Positions 1 to 14,735 of a stretch of 64,000 nucleotides of DNA are shown piece after piece (position 1 is the stretch's first letter; each line of letters opens with the position of its first letter). The notes beneath the pieces were generated by a model. It was not told where the DNA came from. It saw only the letters and a program-made list of their open reading frames with translations, and made no database searches. Source of the stretch: Vespa crabro. Its lineage: Eukaryota; Arthropoda; Insecta; Hymenoptera; Vespidae. A program made the position numbers and the translations under genes. The DNA lies in the NCBI RefSeq assembly GCF_910589235.1, contig NC_060957.1, forward strand, positions 682,001 through 746,000, given 5' to 3'.

Positions 1-281
1 TCTCTATAAGTTGGGAAGATTCCAATTCAAAAGATTTTCACATTGGTTTGTATTCATCTCAATACTTATAACGCTTAATAAATTGAGTTTCTTCTGAGTA
101 AATATTTAACTAAAAGGAGAACTACTTTTTTACCATTCTGCATTCTAGACTGCTGAAAAATTGAAAGCTAAACAAGTAGAGTATAAAGATCAATGAGAGG
201 CTATTTTTTAAAGTCATCCTCGGTAAAGAAGAATCGTTGTACCATTAAGTAAACTCCCTATGAAGAGAAGAGAGAGAGAAT

Positions 282-317
<36 letters not shown>

Positions 318-1006
318 AGGAGAGAGATAGAGAGAGAGGGAGATGGTAGACGACTTTAATACAGGTCGACTAGAAGGCAGTAAGTTATTCCACAATCTTG
401 ACAAACGGCCTGACGTACATTATACTTTTCCTCTCGCTTCGGCACGAGACCCATCAACGCTAATGCATCGTCCAATGTCGTATAAGAGTTGGCATAATAT
501 TCTTAGCAAACCCTCCAAGTGTCTCAGATTCGACCATCTACCTTATAACTCTTATAACTCTTATAAGAGCTAACACTTATTTATATAGAACGATTCAGGA
601 CGCAGTTTTCTCAGAAAATGAATTTAGTTCTGTTGTTCGTGAAATTTAATTATTTGATCACTTGAGAAAAATGAAAACGATTTAAGAAAATTATCTAATC
701 CTTTTAATACATTTATCCTCGTTAAATAATAACTTCGATAATAATTGTGGAAGAGAATTTAATCGTTGTAAGCAACCATGAGGAAGGAAGTGGAGGAAGG
801 ATTTTGAGGGCGTTCTTAATCGAAGATGCGTAATTAGGAATGAGCTCATACAAGAGGTCCTTGGTACTAACCAACAACTACATTAGAAACTTGAAGGTAT
901 TACGATTAGTACTCCTTCTCTTCCCAAACTATATGTTTATTAAATGCAACGTTTACGTGATATTAAAATTTTGCTTATAAGATTGTAAAAATTTGTTTAA
1001 CCTTCT

Positions 1007-1039
<33 letters not shown>

Positions 1040-2335
1040 TTTTTCAAACGAACGAACGCAAATTAATCGCGAACGACTGTTGGTTGGTTCTCTCGAATGA
1101 AAAGAGATACCACTGCTCTGACCGAGATAAATTACGGCGTCAGCGTCAACTACCCGTATATCAAAAGCTTTTCGAGTTAAGGCGAAAGAAGACCTCCCTC
1201 TTTTCCATCCCCATCCACGGCGGCAACATCTACCCTTAGCCTCAAACTTGCCGACGTCGTCTAAAGACGAAACGCAATTACCGGGGCATAATCATCGACT
1301 CATCTTGCCTCTTTCTCACCACTTCACCCTCTTTCACCGTTTTTCCTCGTTCGCGAAGTGGGGGTAGATATCGCCGAGGATTTTTAGATTCCCATTTTTA
1401 TCCAACATCGTCGGAAAGCGACGTCAAAGCATCGCCCCTATTTACTCTCTTCGTCCTGCGAGTTCATGGTTGATCGATCTAATTGGGAACCAGATAAGTC
1501 GCGGGTCTCACTTATCTTTGACGAAGGATCATTCCTACGAAATCAAAGACTCAAAGTAGTCTCGCCTTTTGCATTGTCTTAAAACTTTTTCTTCATGAAG
1601 TATTTTCCTTCATTTAAATTTATTCGATTCTACGAGTAAGATTCCATGAATGCATTGATTTCTTTTAAAAATTTTATCAAAATTTTATCGTATAATATAG
1701 AATAGATTTTCTTTAAACATATGATGATAAATAAATATTCAGTTAAATAAAGTGTGATCAATTATTGCTTCTTAGACAAATGCTAAAGAAATAAATGTAA
1801 TATATCCTAAACGTTATGATAAATAATCTATCATCTTAATTATTTAAAAATTTTATTTATTTATTTAAGGATTATATTTATTATGATATTATTTGTTTTA
1901 AGAATTTCTATTTCTACCCTCGATAGTTCAAAGTGATTCACGCGTTAAAAGAAAAAAGAATGATTGTTCTACGCTCTGTGTTAACTCTGTTCTATGGAAA
2001 GGCAATGTCCGACCACGAGGACGAAGAAGCAAGAGACAATAATTGGTTCGTCCACTCAGCAGCGAGGCCACTCCGACCAATGAATGTATTCGTCGAGATT
2101 ACGCGAAATGGTTGTAAATGCCAGGAGAGCTTCGGCTCGAGCGAAAGGTGGAAAGGGGGTGGTTGAAACCCCCTTCCTACCCCTACTACTCCTACCCCTT
2201 TCCCACTAACCGAACCCACCCACTAAGAATGGACCACTATCTCGCAACTGCAGTTACAACTGCACAAAGGTTAATGCATACCATTGTTGCCAGTCTGGCA
2301 GAACTAGTGCGCTTTCGACCTCGGACCAGTATGTA
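1..2335. other. Non-coding stretch, no gene seen
   Basis: This holds a GA microsatellite at 262-344, a small 9-base tandem of CTTATAACT at about 542-570, and a poly(T) at 1021-1044. A GC-richer unique segment at about 1080-1540 has no open frame with codon character. Confidence 0.6.
262..344. repeat. (GA)n microsatellite
   Basis: About 80 bases of GA dinucleotides with occasional interruptions. Confidence 0.9.
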
Positions 2336-2375
2336 GAGAAAGAGAGATAGATGATGGTGCAGAGAGAAAGTGAGT

Positions 2376-2429
<54 letters not shown>

Positions 2430-2430
2430 T
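2336..2430. repeat. (GA)n microsatellite
   Basis: A GA-rich tract with a pure core at about 2378-2418. Confidence 0.9.
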
Positions 2431-4797
2431 ACGCATTCACACGAGTGACTACCAACACACTCTCACTACCTATCCCTGCCTGGGAACGCTGATGTACCTA
2501 CGTAATGGTTTCTCCGCTATTTTCGAATTACTTTCCCATTTTAATGTTCGATGATGACGTGGCCCTGCTCATACGAACATTGGTCTATCATTTTTTAAAG
2601 AATCGATAGCAAGCAACCGAATAAAAAAGACTAACAAAATATGACCTCATACTATTAGAATATCTGAGTTATTGTAGCGTGTGTAAAAAGAAAATCGATT
2701 TCATCGATAATGCAAACTAGTTATTCGAGCAACAAGATCCTTACAATAACGATGAAGTATATATCTATTTATTTTGAAGGTAATACGAGTAAAGAAAATA
2801 ATAATCTTTGTTGTTGGAACATGCGAAATCTTATTAAAGCATACTTGTTTATTCATTATTTATTCTTGAATATTCTTGTTTAATCTTGTTTATTCATTGC
2901 TTATTGACGTTAAGAGTTTTGATTTGAAAAATAATTTGAAAGTAGGAATCAATTATTAATATAAATATTTCTAATATCAAGTTAATACAATCGATTAAAT
3001 AGTAGATGCTAACTCTGTTCGATTTATCAAAACAAAACTTTACGAAGAACGGAATTATCTCTAGCGATCAATGGAAAATAACCGTGCAATGGTTGGATAA
3101 TAGCGTCCTATAGAATACAGATACTCCGTTGAAACGACGGCGAGTGATAAAGCGAAATGAAGCTCATCATGCGAATGGATGTTGTTGCACCATCATCGAC
3201 TTTACCACCTGGACGAGGGTATCGAAATCAGTACTGATCAAAGCAATCGCAACGTGCATATCGGCCTCGAACGCAGAACGAAAAGGGCTTTGTGTCGACG
3301 AATCCGTTGGTACATACCGCTTTAGAGGACTCGAGGAGGACTTAGTCTACCGTGAAGGGTTACGAAGGAAGTAATATAAAAAATAGGGGGAAAATGAGAA
3401 GAGGAGGAAGAGAAGAAGGAAAGGAAAGGAAAGGAAGGGATCACGAAGGGGGAACGATGCTGCCGGAAAAGACTGAGTCGATTTTAATTTAAACGAAGGA
3501 CAAATTAAAAGGCATCAATTCCGAGGGCGCAGCATAGGCTTGAAGATTAACAGTGGCTTCTTCGAGAATCGTTGAATGTGTCGAGAAAGATGAGAGGATC
3601 TTTCGATAAACTCGAATATCCAATTTTTCATCCCTTTTTGACATCATAGAGTTTAACGATGTATTCTCCCTATTAATTTTACGACTTTTTCATCTTCAAT
3701 CATGCTTCAATCATGTATATATATATATATATATATATACACCTATATTCTTGGTACATATGTATATAGAATCAGAGATGTATATAACATAAACCGTGCC
3801 TAGGGCAAGCGCGGAATTGCATCCCTCTTCTTATCATGCATATCATTCTAATTCCATACAAAACAAAATATACTAATCCTTTCGCCTCTTTTATCCTTAT
3901 TAGCGCTTAGGGCACGTGACTTAATTGCCTTACTCTAGAGATAAACCTATGATATATATATATATATATATATTTTTTTTTTTTGTCAAGAAGATCGTGA
4001 ACTTAATCTTTTATGACGTATTATATATTGATCATCGAATATAACTCGTAAACATCGTTAACAGTAAAACATACCAAAGATAAAAAGATTTTCTTTGAAA
4101 TATTGAAAAACAAAGTTTCCATCGTAATTACCATTCTTTTCGGTCCTACCAAGAATCGAGAAGCCGGTTACGCTCTTGTTAAAAGCAAATGTATCTACAA
4201 GTTTCGCTTTTCTCCCCTTTTACGATCGATACGCGATTGATTCTTGCATCAAGTTCAAACTTTTCCTCGTAATCGCCAATTATGCTTTGTACAGCGCGAC
4301 AATAGTCGTTGAGAGAGTTTCCATGGGAAAGAGAAAGAAAGGAAAAGAGAGAAGGAAATCTCTTCTTGCAAAAACCATTCCCTCTCACCCTCTTTCTCAT
4401 TTTTTTTTCTCTTTTTTTTTTTCTTTTTCTTTCCTCGACTCTTACATCGCAACGATACAAATCTCGATCGAGCAACGAGTTTAAAGTTCAAAATCGAAGG
4501 TGGCACGCGGCCCTTCGCAATTGGACAACTGGTATTTTCCTGTTCTTGAGGGATAACAGGTTGAAAGTTTCGATGGCTTTCGAGGAAAAAAAAAGTGAAA
4601 GAGTGAAAGAACGATCCAATACTAATTTAGATTCGCGACCGTCGTCGGTTGCCACAGCCAGATAGCATTGTAAGCTCGTCGCCAGACATACTAGGGTTCT
4701 CGAATAACATAATTACCTGACCTATTATATCCGTTTTCTTGGCTAACAGCCTGTTGCAATAGATCGTCGATGAGGGAGAGTAAAATGGAAAGGGTAT

Positions 4798-4829
<32 letters not shown>

Positions 4830-5288
4830 GGTAAAATGAATATTGCTAAGGTAAAAAGAGATGTCACGAAGTTTATATCGTGAACTGGAATGCAAAGAAA
4901 AGTTGCTGATATTGATTACTCGTTAGAGTAAAGAAGAAAAAGATTGAAAGGGAAAGACGAAGAAGAAGAAAAAGAAAATGAATAAAAAGATGCAAAAAGG
5001 AAAAATACTTTAAGTGTACCTTTTTTTTTTTCACGAATACTTCATAAATAATCGATTTAATTTTTGTTAAAGTGCCAATTTTAATAATCGATGTTTTTCG
5101 ATTTCGTTCAATTAATTTTTGCAACGAATGAATAGTAATCATGAACGTATTATACGTACGATAGAAATTAAGGAATAATTGGAGAAAATAATCGAGTCGA
5201 TCGTGAACAATGGTCGATTGATTTCATTTTGTTTTTCTCTTTTCTTCATTTTGAAAATTATAAGATCGAAAAAAAGGCATGGTCGAAC

Positions 5289-5322
<34 letters not shown>

Positions 5323-8300
5323 GAAAAAGGAAAGAAAAGAAATCTTTCTTTTATTCGCCTCGAACAATCTTAACGTCGGCTCATTAGTTGGTTCATAAGA
5401 AAGGCAGATCGTATAAAAGTTATTCACACGTTACCTCGGCAACGAGGTCTATAGAAAAAGAGAACTCGGTGGTATGCCGTGTGAAGCCCACCGTCAAGGA
5501 TTCAAGTAGAGCTAATTTCCGGTAAAGAGGTTAAGCTTCCAGTCCTCTTCAAGTCGTGTTATAAGTCCAGCTCGTATAAGCATTACTTCCATGTTTAAAG
5601 AGGGTTACGTTGAGAATCGGGCCGACTGCCATACTCTTCTGAACTACCAACAACGATTCTTTCGTAAATTCGAAACTTTTGATACACTTTAATACTCCCG
5701 TTCGTTGCTCGTCGTTATTTCACATTGACCTCGTTTTAAAATATTTATCGCATATCCTTCGAAAATGGAAATATATTCTATTGAAATGCAAAAAAGATTT
5801 TGTATGTTTGTGCATTTCTAATGCGTATATTTCTTAAATGGTCCATATGCAATAAACGTTAGAACAAAAAGTGTAAAATTGTGAGACACGAAAAGAAAGA
5901 AAGACATAAAAGAAAGGGATTAAAAGGAAAAAGGTAATAAGGTTTCATAAAGTAATCTTTTTATAAGAAAGGCAATGTCAGAATTAACGTCACAACACGA
6001 AAATTACAATTTCGTGAGCTACCATTTCAAGAGCTATTCTCTTCTCTCTCAAAGCTTGAGATAATATAACAGCTTTGTAAGATCGCTATGCTTGGCATTT
6101 ACGTTTCTAAAGGTATGTCTCATTGTTCGTTACACGCTCTATGAATATTCAGAAAGACCAATGATAGAGACGGAGACACATACGAATACGTTACGTATGA
6201 AATACATATGTATGTAAATATCTACGTGTGCATACGTGTTCACGTATATTTTCTCGCGATGACAGAAAATAAATTAACAAGATCTATCAATAAATTTTGT
6301 TCTAGCTCGCTCACATGTTTTAAACGATCCGATACAAATTTATTTAACTTATCGTTTATAACGCTTTTGATAAAGAGGCACGTGTTTTCGAACTTAGGAA
6401 AACAAATTTATTAAAACCTTATGATAATCTAAACCTTTGATAATCTATTTGAAATAATAACAAATTCAACGAAGTTGTATAGAAAAATAATAATTCAAAT
6501 ATTTATGAAAAATAGGGTAATTAATATCTCGTCTCGTATATTGACATCTAACAAATCATTTGTAAATATTAAAAAGTACAATAAGTTTTATTAATCTTTG
6601 TTTAGAAAATATTCTGGGAAAAGTTTTAATTTCATTGTGATAATGGGAGGAAATAAATTGGGGGAAAGAAAGCGTACTTAAATGATCATTAAAAAGATAG
6701 CTCGTCTATGTTTAATTCGAAACTTGATACTAGATCTTATACATTAATTTGATAAATAAAATTAAAAAACAAAAAAAATAAAAGAAATATAAATTAATTC
6801 CGAGTGTCTTTGATAAAAGGAAAATCACGAACGTTACGAGATTAGTCCGAGATTGATAAGAGAAAATCTCGCAATGAGACAAATAATCGTTGCGTCTCGA
6901 AACGATGAATCGTATTATTATTTTTGTTGTTGTTTGTGTCAGCAACACTGTTCGTTAAATTTACAATTTTGCAAAGCTTCTGAAATAGATTGACGATTAA
7001 TAAAAATAATTTCAATTATGAATTTTATCAAAAAATGATTCGAATGAAGGAATTAAGAATTAATTAAAATATTATCGAGAGAGGATCACGTGCGAATCGT
7101 GACTTGATGCTTAAGACGATTCTCGTTGAAGAGAAAGAGTATCTCTAAAAGAGATTTTATAAAGGTAAGAGCGATAGCACGATACTGTGTTATTGGCTAA
7201 TTTTGTCGTTATGAGGTTGGTACTATCGACAATTTGCCCCGAGATTGGATAATAGACATCAAGAATTAGGAAGAAAAGTGCATGAGAGAGAGAGAGAAAG
7301 TGAAGGAGTATGAACGAGCGAAGTTATTGAAGGATAATATGAAAGAACGATAGTTGTATCGTTCATAATTTTTTACTTACACGCTAAATACGATTAATAA
7401 AAATAAATAAATTATTTGCGATACAAAATGTGAAAATTATAATTTCGTCAATATTGATTTTTCGATTCAATTTAATTTTTACTCGACTCGCAGAGTATTA
7501 CGTGTCCTTTCAGTTCTGTATCATTTCTTTATTTCTTTTTTAACATTCTGGTATATTTGTAAACAAATCAAGGACTTTCTTAAGAAAAGAAAAGTAAAAA
7601 ACGAAACAAACAAATATTCAATAAATAGCGACAATTAAATTCGTCAAATATAAGCTTGAACAAAGCTAATGAGATAGAGACAGATAGATAGATAGAGAGA
7701 GATAGAGAGGGGTGGGGAAGAAGGTAAAGAGAGAATTACGAGAATTTACCAATCGCAATCCCTCATTTTCGTGCAAATTAAGCTAAGCTGAAGGAACAGC
7801 CGACACATGTGAATGTCAGAACAGGTGAAACGGACAAAACTGGTCGCTAATTATTTCCAAATTAACGGCACATTAGTCTTGCATACCTTCTCAGTTCCCC
7901 CACTACTTTGCGTTCCAACGGTGCGGTGGTAGTTTCTGCGATATTCTCGAGCGTGGATTAACACGGACACGGGATTAACGGAGATAGAAATTAAACTTTA
8001 GACTTCCGCGCTTGCTAAATGGCGCGGACCTCTACCTACCTCGCTCATCATCGCCACCACCATCGTCGTGCTTAACGATGGCTGAATAATCGGCGTTTCG
8101 TCCATAATTGTCCGTCAATTTCCTTTTATTTCTATTGTTCACAGAATAATTAGATTTTCACCATTGATCATGTTATTTCTATTACAATACCATACAATTT
8201 TTGTCACATTATTCATACTCAGGATACATTTGTATTTTTATCTATATTATACGATTTTGATATCTCATTCGTTATAATATTTAATCTAGCGATAGTACTT

Positions 8301-8700
8301 TACGATTGGATCTAAACGTGAATTAATCCGATTCGCATAACTACATTCGCAGGAAAGTCGAACTTGTAGGTTACCCTTCGTAAATTGGCGAAGTACCTGG
8401 GCGAATGGGAACGAATGAGAAAGCACGCTTTTCTAGGAAGCGTGTGCAATAACGAATACTGTAAGATAAGAGGATTACGGGAGATAGAATGGCAGGCATT
8501 GCAATGTCGAGGCCTTGATGCTTTAACCATTAATTCGAGGTGGATTAATTAAAACAGTTCGCAAGGCCAAAGTATGAGATCAAGGGAAGGGGAATGAAAG
8601 AGAGAAAGAGAATCATACGTACAGAAGAATTCTCTTGCTGGTTGTTACTATTACTGCGAGACAGACAATAACGAAAGTAATATTTCGTCAACGACAATAC
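2431..8700. other. Non-coding stretch, no gene seen
   Basis: AT-rich unique DNA with (AT)n at about 3715-3739 and 3952-3974, GA at 4797-4824 and an AAAAG-type tract at 5288-5340. A homeodomain-word-rich, GC-moderate segment sits at about 7800-8110. A frame at 3129-3374 starts at a non-ATG codon and shows no recognisable domain. Confidence 0.6.
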
Positions 8701-8714
8701 GATGCGAGTATTCC

Positions 8715-8820
8715 TTCTCTCTCTCTCTCCCTCTCCCTCTCTTTCTCTCTCTCTCGCTCTTTCTCTTTCTCTTTCTATCTATATATATATATATATGTGT
8801 ATATATATATATATATATAT
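8715..8820. repeat. Compound (CT)n-(AT)n microsatellite
   Basis: CT-rich 8715-8779 runs directly into TA/TG repeats 8779-8820. Confidence 0.9.
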
Positions 8821-10129
8821 CTATCTATTCATCTATCTCTATCTTTCTCGTTCACAAGTACGTATATCTACTTGCAGGGATGCATGTATATGTATATCTG
8901 CATATACATATCCACACTTAAACGCGTGTTAAGCCGGCTGGCAGACGTTACAAGGGCTACTTTACCCTCCGCCTAATGAAATTCTCCGCTGAAATTATTT
9001 CCAAGCTTGGAGGCGAAATAACGAAGAGGCTCAGCGTCGAAAGTACCGAGGAAGGGATCGTAGAGAAAGCCAAAGAGAAACGAGAGATAGAAAAAGAAGA
9101 GGAACTTTAACCGATGAAGAAGAGTTGCTTCTCGAGATTTTTCTTATTGTTGGAAACAACGATTTTAAGATCATTATTAAATACAAATTATGGGATCTAA
9201 GTTAACGATCAGACGAGACATAATCTCAATTCATAGGATTTTAATTTTTCTCTTTTCCTTTCCTTTCATTTTTATTGCTTTTTCTTTTCTCTGTTTTCTT
9301 TTTCTTTCTTTTTCTTTTTTTTTTCAAATTATTGTTCAAATTATTTTTCATTTCATTTTAACATTTAGATCTCTTAAAAAGTATAGATCATTGCAGAAGT
9401 CGAAACAATTGTGACATATTAAGTACAAGTCTATATACTTTTTATAGATCAAATATATATTTTTTATTGATCAATTAAATTATCATTGTCAATATATTTT
9501 TCAATATGATCGGATCTTCTCCATGGGGAAGATTTTTCACTTTAAGATGATTTTCCTGCGTTTATAAGTATTCCATGGGATAAAAAACGTTTCCTTTCTT
9601 ATCTAATCGATTACAAAAAAAAAAAAAAAAAAAAAAAAAAAAGAAAAATCTTTCAAGCTTATATTCTCTTCGATAATTTCCAAAGGAATTAAGAATCAAA
9701 CGATTTTTTTTTTTTTATAATGACCACCGTGATATAACGGAACCCATTATTATCATCGAATCTTTTCATTCTTTGCCAACTTAGATCGTTTGCATGATAA
9801 AAGTAGAAAAAGAAGAAAAAGAACTCTTATTACACGCGAGTAAACTCGCGTATCTTCCACAGATTCAACGACACTTCACAAAATCGTCGACCCTTTCTTT
9901 CTCTCTCTCTCTCTCTCTCCCACTTCCATTCTCTCCTCCTTGACGCGGAAACGTAAATTAAAAATGCTCCGGCGCGGTTAACGAGCGTGCGACAAAGCAG
10001 GGGCGGCAACGTCGAAACGCCGCGTGCAAAGAGAAATGAGAGACGGCAGCTCTGACGAAAATTAATATCACCCTCGTACCACCGGCAGTAGCACCACTAA
10101 CAGCACCCTTCTCTACCCTTTCATTCTTC
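8821..10129. other. Non-coding stretch, no gene seen
   Basis: Unique AT-rich DNA with a 29-base poly(A) at about 9614-9642 and a short CT run at about 9898-9920. Confidence 0.6.
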
Positions 10130-10309
10130 ATTCCTTCCTTCCTACCTTCCTTCCTTCCTTCCTTCCTTCCTTCCTTCCTTCCTTCCTTCCTTCCTGCCTT
10201 TCTTTCTTTCTTTCTGTCTTTCTTTCTTTCTTTTCTGTCCTCACACGAATCTCTTTTTCCCTGAAACATGTACGAGGAGAGAGAAAGAAAGAAAGAAAGA
10301 AAGAAAGAA
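10130..10309. repeat. (TTCC)n-(TTTC)n tract facing a (GAAA)n tract
   Basis: TTCC units span about 10130-10196 and TTTC units 10197-10234. After about 45 unique bases, GAAA units span 10280-10309 in inverted orientation to the TTTC units. Confidence 0.9.
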
Positions 10310-10652
10310 TGAGAAAGATCTATTCCGAGAGGAAAAATTGTAGGCAAGTACCGCGAGCACCCTTGTAACGATGTTAAATGTGTAAATTCATACGTATGTC
10401 GTTTTTACTGGCCGCTGTCCAGTTAAAATTTTGACCGTCTGCTGTTCTGATATAGAACGAGGATGACGTTGATATAAATCGTTGAAAAATTTTCATCATG
10501 GAAAAGAAGTTCCTTCGAAAATATTACGGAACAATGAGATGACACTGTGATTCGTACGCGTTTTACCTATGATATTCGTTTTACTTCGTTCTCGACGAGG
10601 AGACGAGAGAGAGTTTGGTGATAGAAAGAGAGAAAGAGAAAGAGATAGGTAC

Positions 10653-10691
<39 letters not shown>

Positions 10692-11162
10692 AAGGGAAAG
10701 GAGGTCAGCTTGGTCTAACACATTTCTAGTTGACAAGCGGCGTTAATTTCTGGGTTGCCGTGAGAATTAGCGACGCGCTAAAGTTCAAACTTCAAAGCGC
10801 ATACGGTTACCTCTCTTCTCGCGTCTGTGGTCAAACAAAAATAGCTGAATCGTCGTTTTCCACCGAGAGATCCCCTGACCGCTTTAAACGAGAAAACGTG
10901 TAATCTTCTTGCCTTTGGCTATAATAGAAATAGACGGCATCCCTATCTTATCTCTATCAAAAATTAGTTTTATAATGGGAATAAAAGGAAGGGAAAATAT
11001 CGATGAAACTAACATAATCGTTTCAAGATAATTATTAATATTTCGAGGACAAATCTTTTCGACGAATTACAATTACATTTTGTAATTTTAATTATACCTG
11101 ACGATAATAATTTTCTTTTATTTTTGAATTTATTTTTTTGAAAGTAACAAAAAAAAGAAAAA

Positions 11163-11163
11163 G

Positions 11164-11192
<29 letters not shown>
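11163..11192. repeat. (CA)n microsatellite
   Basis: About 15 CA copies. Confidence 0.9.
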
Positions 11193-11194
<2 letters not shown>

Positions 11195-11881
11195 AACGAA
11201 GAAATGTTTATCATTTAGGTTTTAAGAATAAAATTCAAGAACGATTATATTTAATAACATCGTTGTCCAAAGAAGTTCATTAGATTTTTAATTCCTTTGC
11301 GATAGTCGAAAAGTACCGGCCGCGCCGTCGACGGCTCATATAATAATTACACACATACTCACAGTCTTAATTACGACGTTTCAACGGCATGGTTGAATGA
11401 TTTGCCAACGCGAGAGAATTTAATTACAGGTCGGACCAAACACGCTGTAAAGTCGGAAATGTGCGCCGCAGGAGTTTGCGTAGAGAGTTGCGAAACCGTG
11501 AAAGAGTTCGAGTGTGAAAAGGTATAAGTATAGCACAACGATTTAACGACTGATCCTTTACCAATCTTTTCACGTTTTAAACAAAACAAGAAATTATTTC
11601 GCACAAACGTTCATCGTCGAGGTACGATATAAAATCAAAGGTATGCGTATGTTTTTTTTTTTTCTTTTTTTTTCTTTTTAATCGTCCTCTATAAAAGCAG
11701 AGTTTCTTTAAGCACAAAAGTTAAAGAAAAATGTTAAATATAAAAAGGATTAGCGAGAGGGAATAAATAGAAAATGCAATGGAACAACATGGTGTGGAAA
11801 AAGTAATTGAAATGGATATACAGAGGAATAGAAGTCTGACGAAAGTGACCAAGCATGGATGGACTAACTGGTAAGAGAGAA

Positions 11882-11927
<46 letters not shown>

Positions 11928-12401
11928 ATAGAAGGAGGATGAGAAAATGGAGATAGGAACCTGTGCAACCGCGCGGTCTGTACAATGTCGATGAAGTAAA
12001 ACGTAGCCGAGGTAATTGGCGCACCTTTCAAATGTAAATGCGGTTCGTTAGGGGGTCGCCACCAGCGATGCAACGTCGACGGTTACGCTGATGGGTGAGA
12101 GGAGTGGTGTCAAGGGGTGTGGATAGAAGGACGAAGCTCGTCCGCTTGGAAATGTTCTCTGGTCGTGGTCTGTCACGACTCTGCTCGTTGTTACAGTCGC
12201 TTCCTGCTTCGTAACGGCCACCGTGCATAAACGAGATAGAGAGAAAGAGACTACGTTGGTCAGAGATGCAAAACGTTGCCTCCTATTATCATGATAATAC
12301 TCAAAAATTTTTTTCTATTTCACGCTTAGAAACTCGACGATTGACCAGACCGAGTTAGAATAATTCGTTGGGAAAAATAGCTATAGAGAAAGAAAGAGAG
12401 A

Positions 12402-12433
<32 letters not shown>

Positions 12434-14209
12434 CCTAAATACGATCTGTACAAAACGATGGCTTCGTTAAGGCTTCTCCTATATTTCCTCGTCAAACTAC
12501 CTTCCGACTTTTACTTACCGTCACGTTTATGAAATATTCATAATTGTCAATTTTCTCCGTAATATCATTAATCCTTTGAATTATTAAATAATTTAATTAA
12601 CATAAATGATTATTCTCGGTTACGTATTGATTTGATTGTACGATATTGTAAATTATTAATTGTTCATCGTACAGCCCTATTTATCGGTGAGTAGTGTATA
12701 CAAGTATGAATCCATCAACGATTTGATAGATAATCCAATATTTACATATATATGTGCTAGTAATTGAAAGACGAAAGAATAGAAATAATTCAATTGATCG
12801 TTTATTTTCTATTACAAAAAACAAAGGGCTTAGATCGCTGGATTAATACTATCTTGATTTTTATTATATGTTCTATTTGATTTTGATTATATTTTCAATG
12901 ATTTTCTACGATTTAAATTTATGAAACTTTAAACCTAATAAATATTCTCTAAGACGATTTGATACATGTCAAAGAGCAAACGAAGTAACGGGATGTATGC
13001 ATTTGATGTCTTCTAATCGGTCGTCTCAAACTCTGTACGCTATTGAAACAAGTCTTCGTAGAGATTTCCCGCATCGCAGAGCGATGCGTTTTCATGCAAT
13101 TATAGCTTTCCCTTAGGAGCTTGTGAACGCTCTTGAGCTTGCAAGAGAAGCCTCGGCTTTATCTTGGTTACGAAGTTTCCCACAGTTGCTTTAGATACCT
13201 ACCTGACGCCGAGTAAAGTCATCGTCGTCGTCGTCGTCGTCATCATCATTCTCGTCTCTGAACCGATAGAACTATTGCGTTAGATGAACCTAGCGCTTCC
13301 ACAACTGAATCCCTCGAAGGTTAACGGATATTGTATGGGGATATGTTTATATCTAGCAAATTCCTCTCATGGCAACACATCAAGAATTGACATTAAATAC
13401 TCCTGTAATTGTCAGCTTGTTGACGAACCGCAATTGCATCGCCCTTACAAGATCAAATCAGACAGCTGTATTTCTAACATAGTTCTATGATTAATCATTT
13501 AAAGGATAAAACGAAGAATCGAATTTGTCAATGGCCATTACTTTATAATAAATTTGTTAAATGGATAAGGCCGAATAGATTGACGGATACTAGAATATCT
13601 ATTTCGATCGTTTTTCAATATTTCAAATGATATTCGATATATTTAGACATATTGAAAAGATCAAAATGTTTATCTTCGTTTGGATATATGAAAATTTAGT
13701 TATAGAAATATAATATAGTATTTATATAGAGAAAACGTCAATATCAACCAGTTTCCATTTTGCATCGAGAATAGCTATATACTGTAATTCGTGGCACAGC
13801 TACGAGAGCTTCGTCACGAACATGGTTTCCATATAGATCAGCATGGTAATTATCCGCTAGTAATTGCTAATCGATTGCCGCCAATCTCTGATCAACAGTG
13901 TAACAGTATTAATAGAGGAAGGGGAGAAACGATGTCATTGCTACAAAGTCGTACATGTCATTCATAAATCTTCGACGGTGAAATTATAGTTTGATTATTT
14001 CCCGCCCTTTCTACACGGCCATTCTATTGCTGTCTCGAATGTCTATTTAACGTTTCTAATTCTAGCTTATTAAATAAATATAATTGACATCAATTCTATC
14101 ATTATCGTTAAAAGATTGATTTGTCATTAAAGTTAATTTTATTGTTAGAGAATCAAATGAAGATCTCCAATGTTTAGTTTGTTATCGAGATAATGGGAGA
14201 TAACACTGA

Positions 14210-14345
14210 TGGACCATGAGCCGTTTAAGCCCATTAATTGCTCGAAGTCAGGTCACAGATTAATGATGTATACCAATCGGGATTAGTTATGGGTGGTGCG
14301 GTTCCTAGTTGAAATTAACCACATAGGATAATTAAACTAGTATCT
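14210..14345. promoter_or_regulatory. Candidate cis-regulatory block (Runx, nuclear-receptor and homeodomain words)
   Basis: Two Runx-type words face opposite ways, TGCGGTT at 14297-14303 and AACCACA at 14317-14323. A TCAGGTCA nuclear-receptor-like half-site lies at about 14248-14255, and several ATTAAT/TAAT homeodomain words are interspersed. The block is free of simple repeats. It is based on motif reading only, and short words recur by chance. Confidence 0.25.
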
Positions 14346-14666
14346 ATACATTGAATAAGTATATATCGTTTTACTTAGAATTTTTATCAAATGACAATTT
14401 CAAGATATTGCAACATTGTTAATAACACCATAATCATATTCGTCTCGTTAAATAATTCAATATATTATATTGAAAAATAGAATAGCCCGTTGAATCATTT
14501 TTTTATTATTTACGAAAGAAACAATCGTTTTAAAATTATAAATTAAACGATAAAATTGAAAAGCTATCTTCGAACGATCGAACATAATGACACCGATTGA
14601 AAATTCATTTTCAAACTTGTAGAAAAGTATCCAAGAGGAAATAACGAAAATACTTTCCAATAGGGA

Positions 14667-14735
14667 TGGTGGCGGCGGCAGAGGGGGGGGAGGAGGAGGA
14701 GGAGCAGGAGCAGGAGGAGGAGGAGGAGGAGGAAC
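14667..14735. repeat. (GGA)n trinucleotide repeat
   Basis: A G-rich tract with G8 and many GGA/GCA triplets; it yields poly-Leu in a minus-strand shadow frame. Confidence 0.85.

Larger units (their letters stand above)
10310..14660. other. Non-coding stretch, no gene seen
   Basis: It contains GATA/GA repeats at 10653-10692, (CA)n at 11163-11192, GA at 11874-11925, GA/GT at about 12388-12433 and (TCG)n at about 13220-13249. A regulatory-looking block lies at 14210-14345. The 68-codon frame at 13284-13490 has no recognisable motif. Confidence 0.6.
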
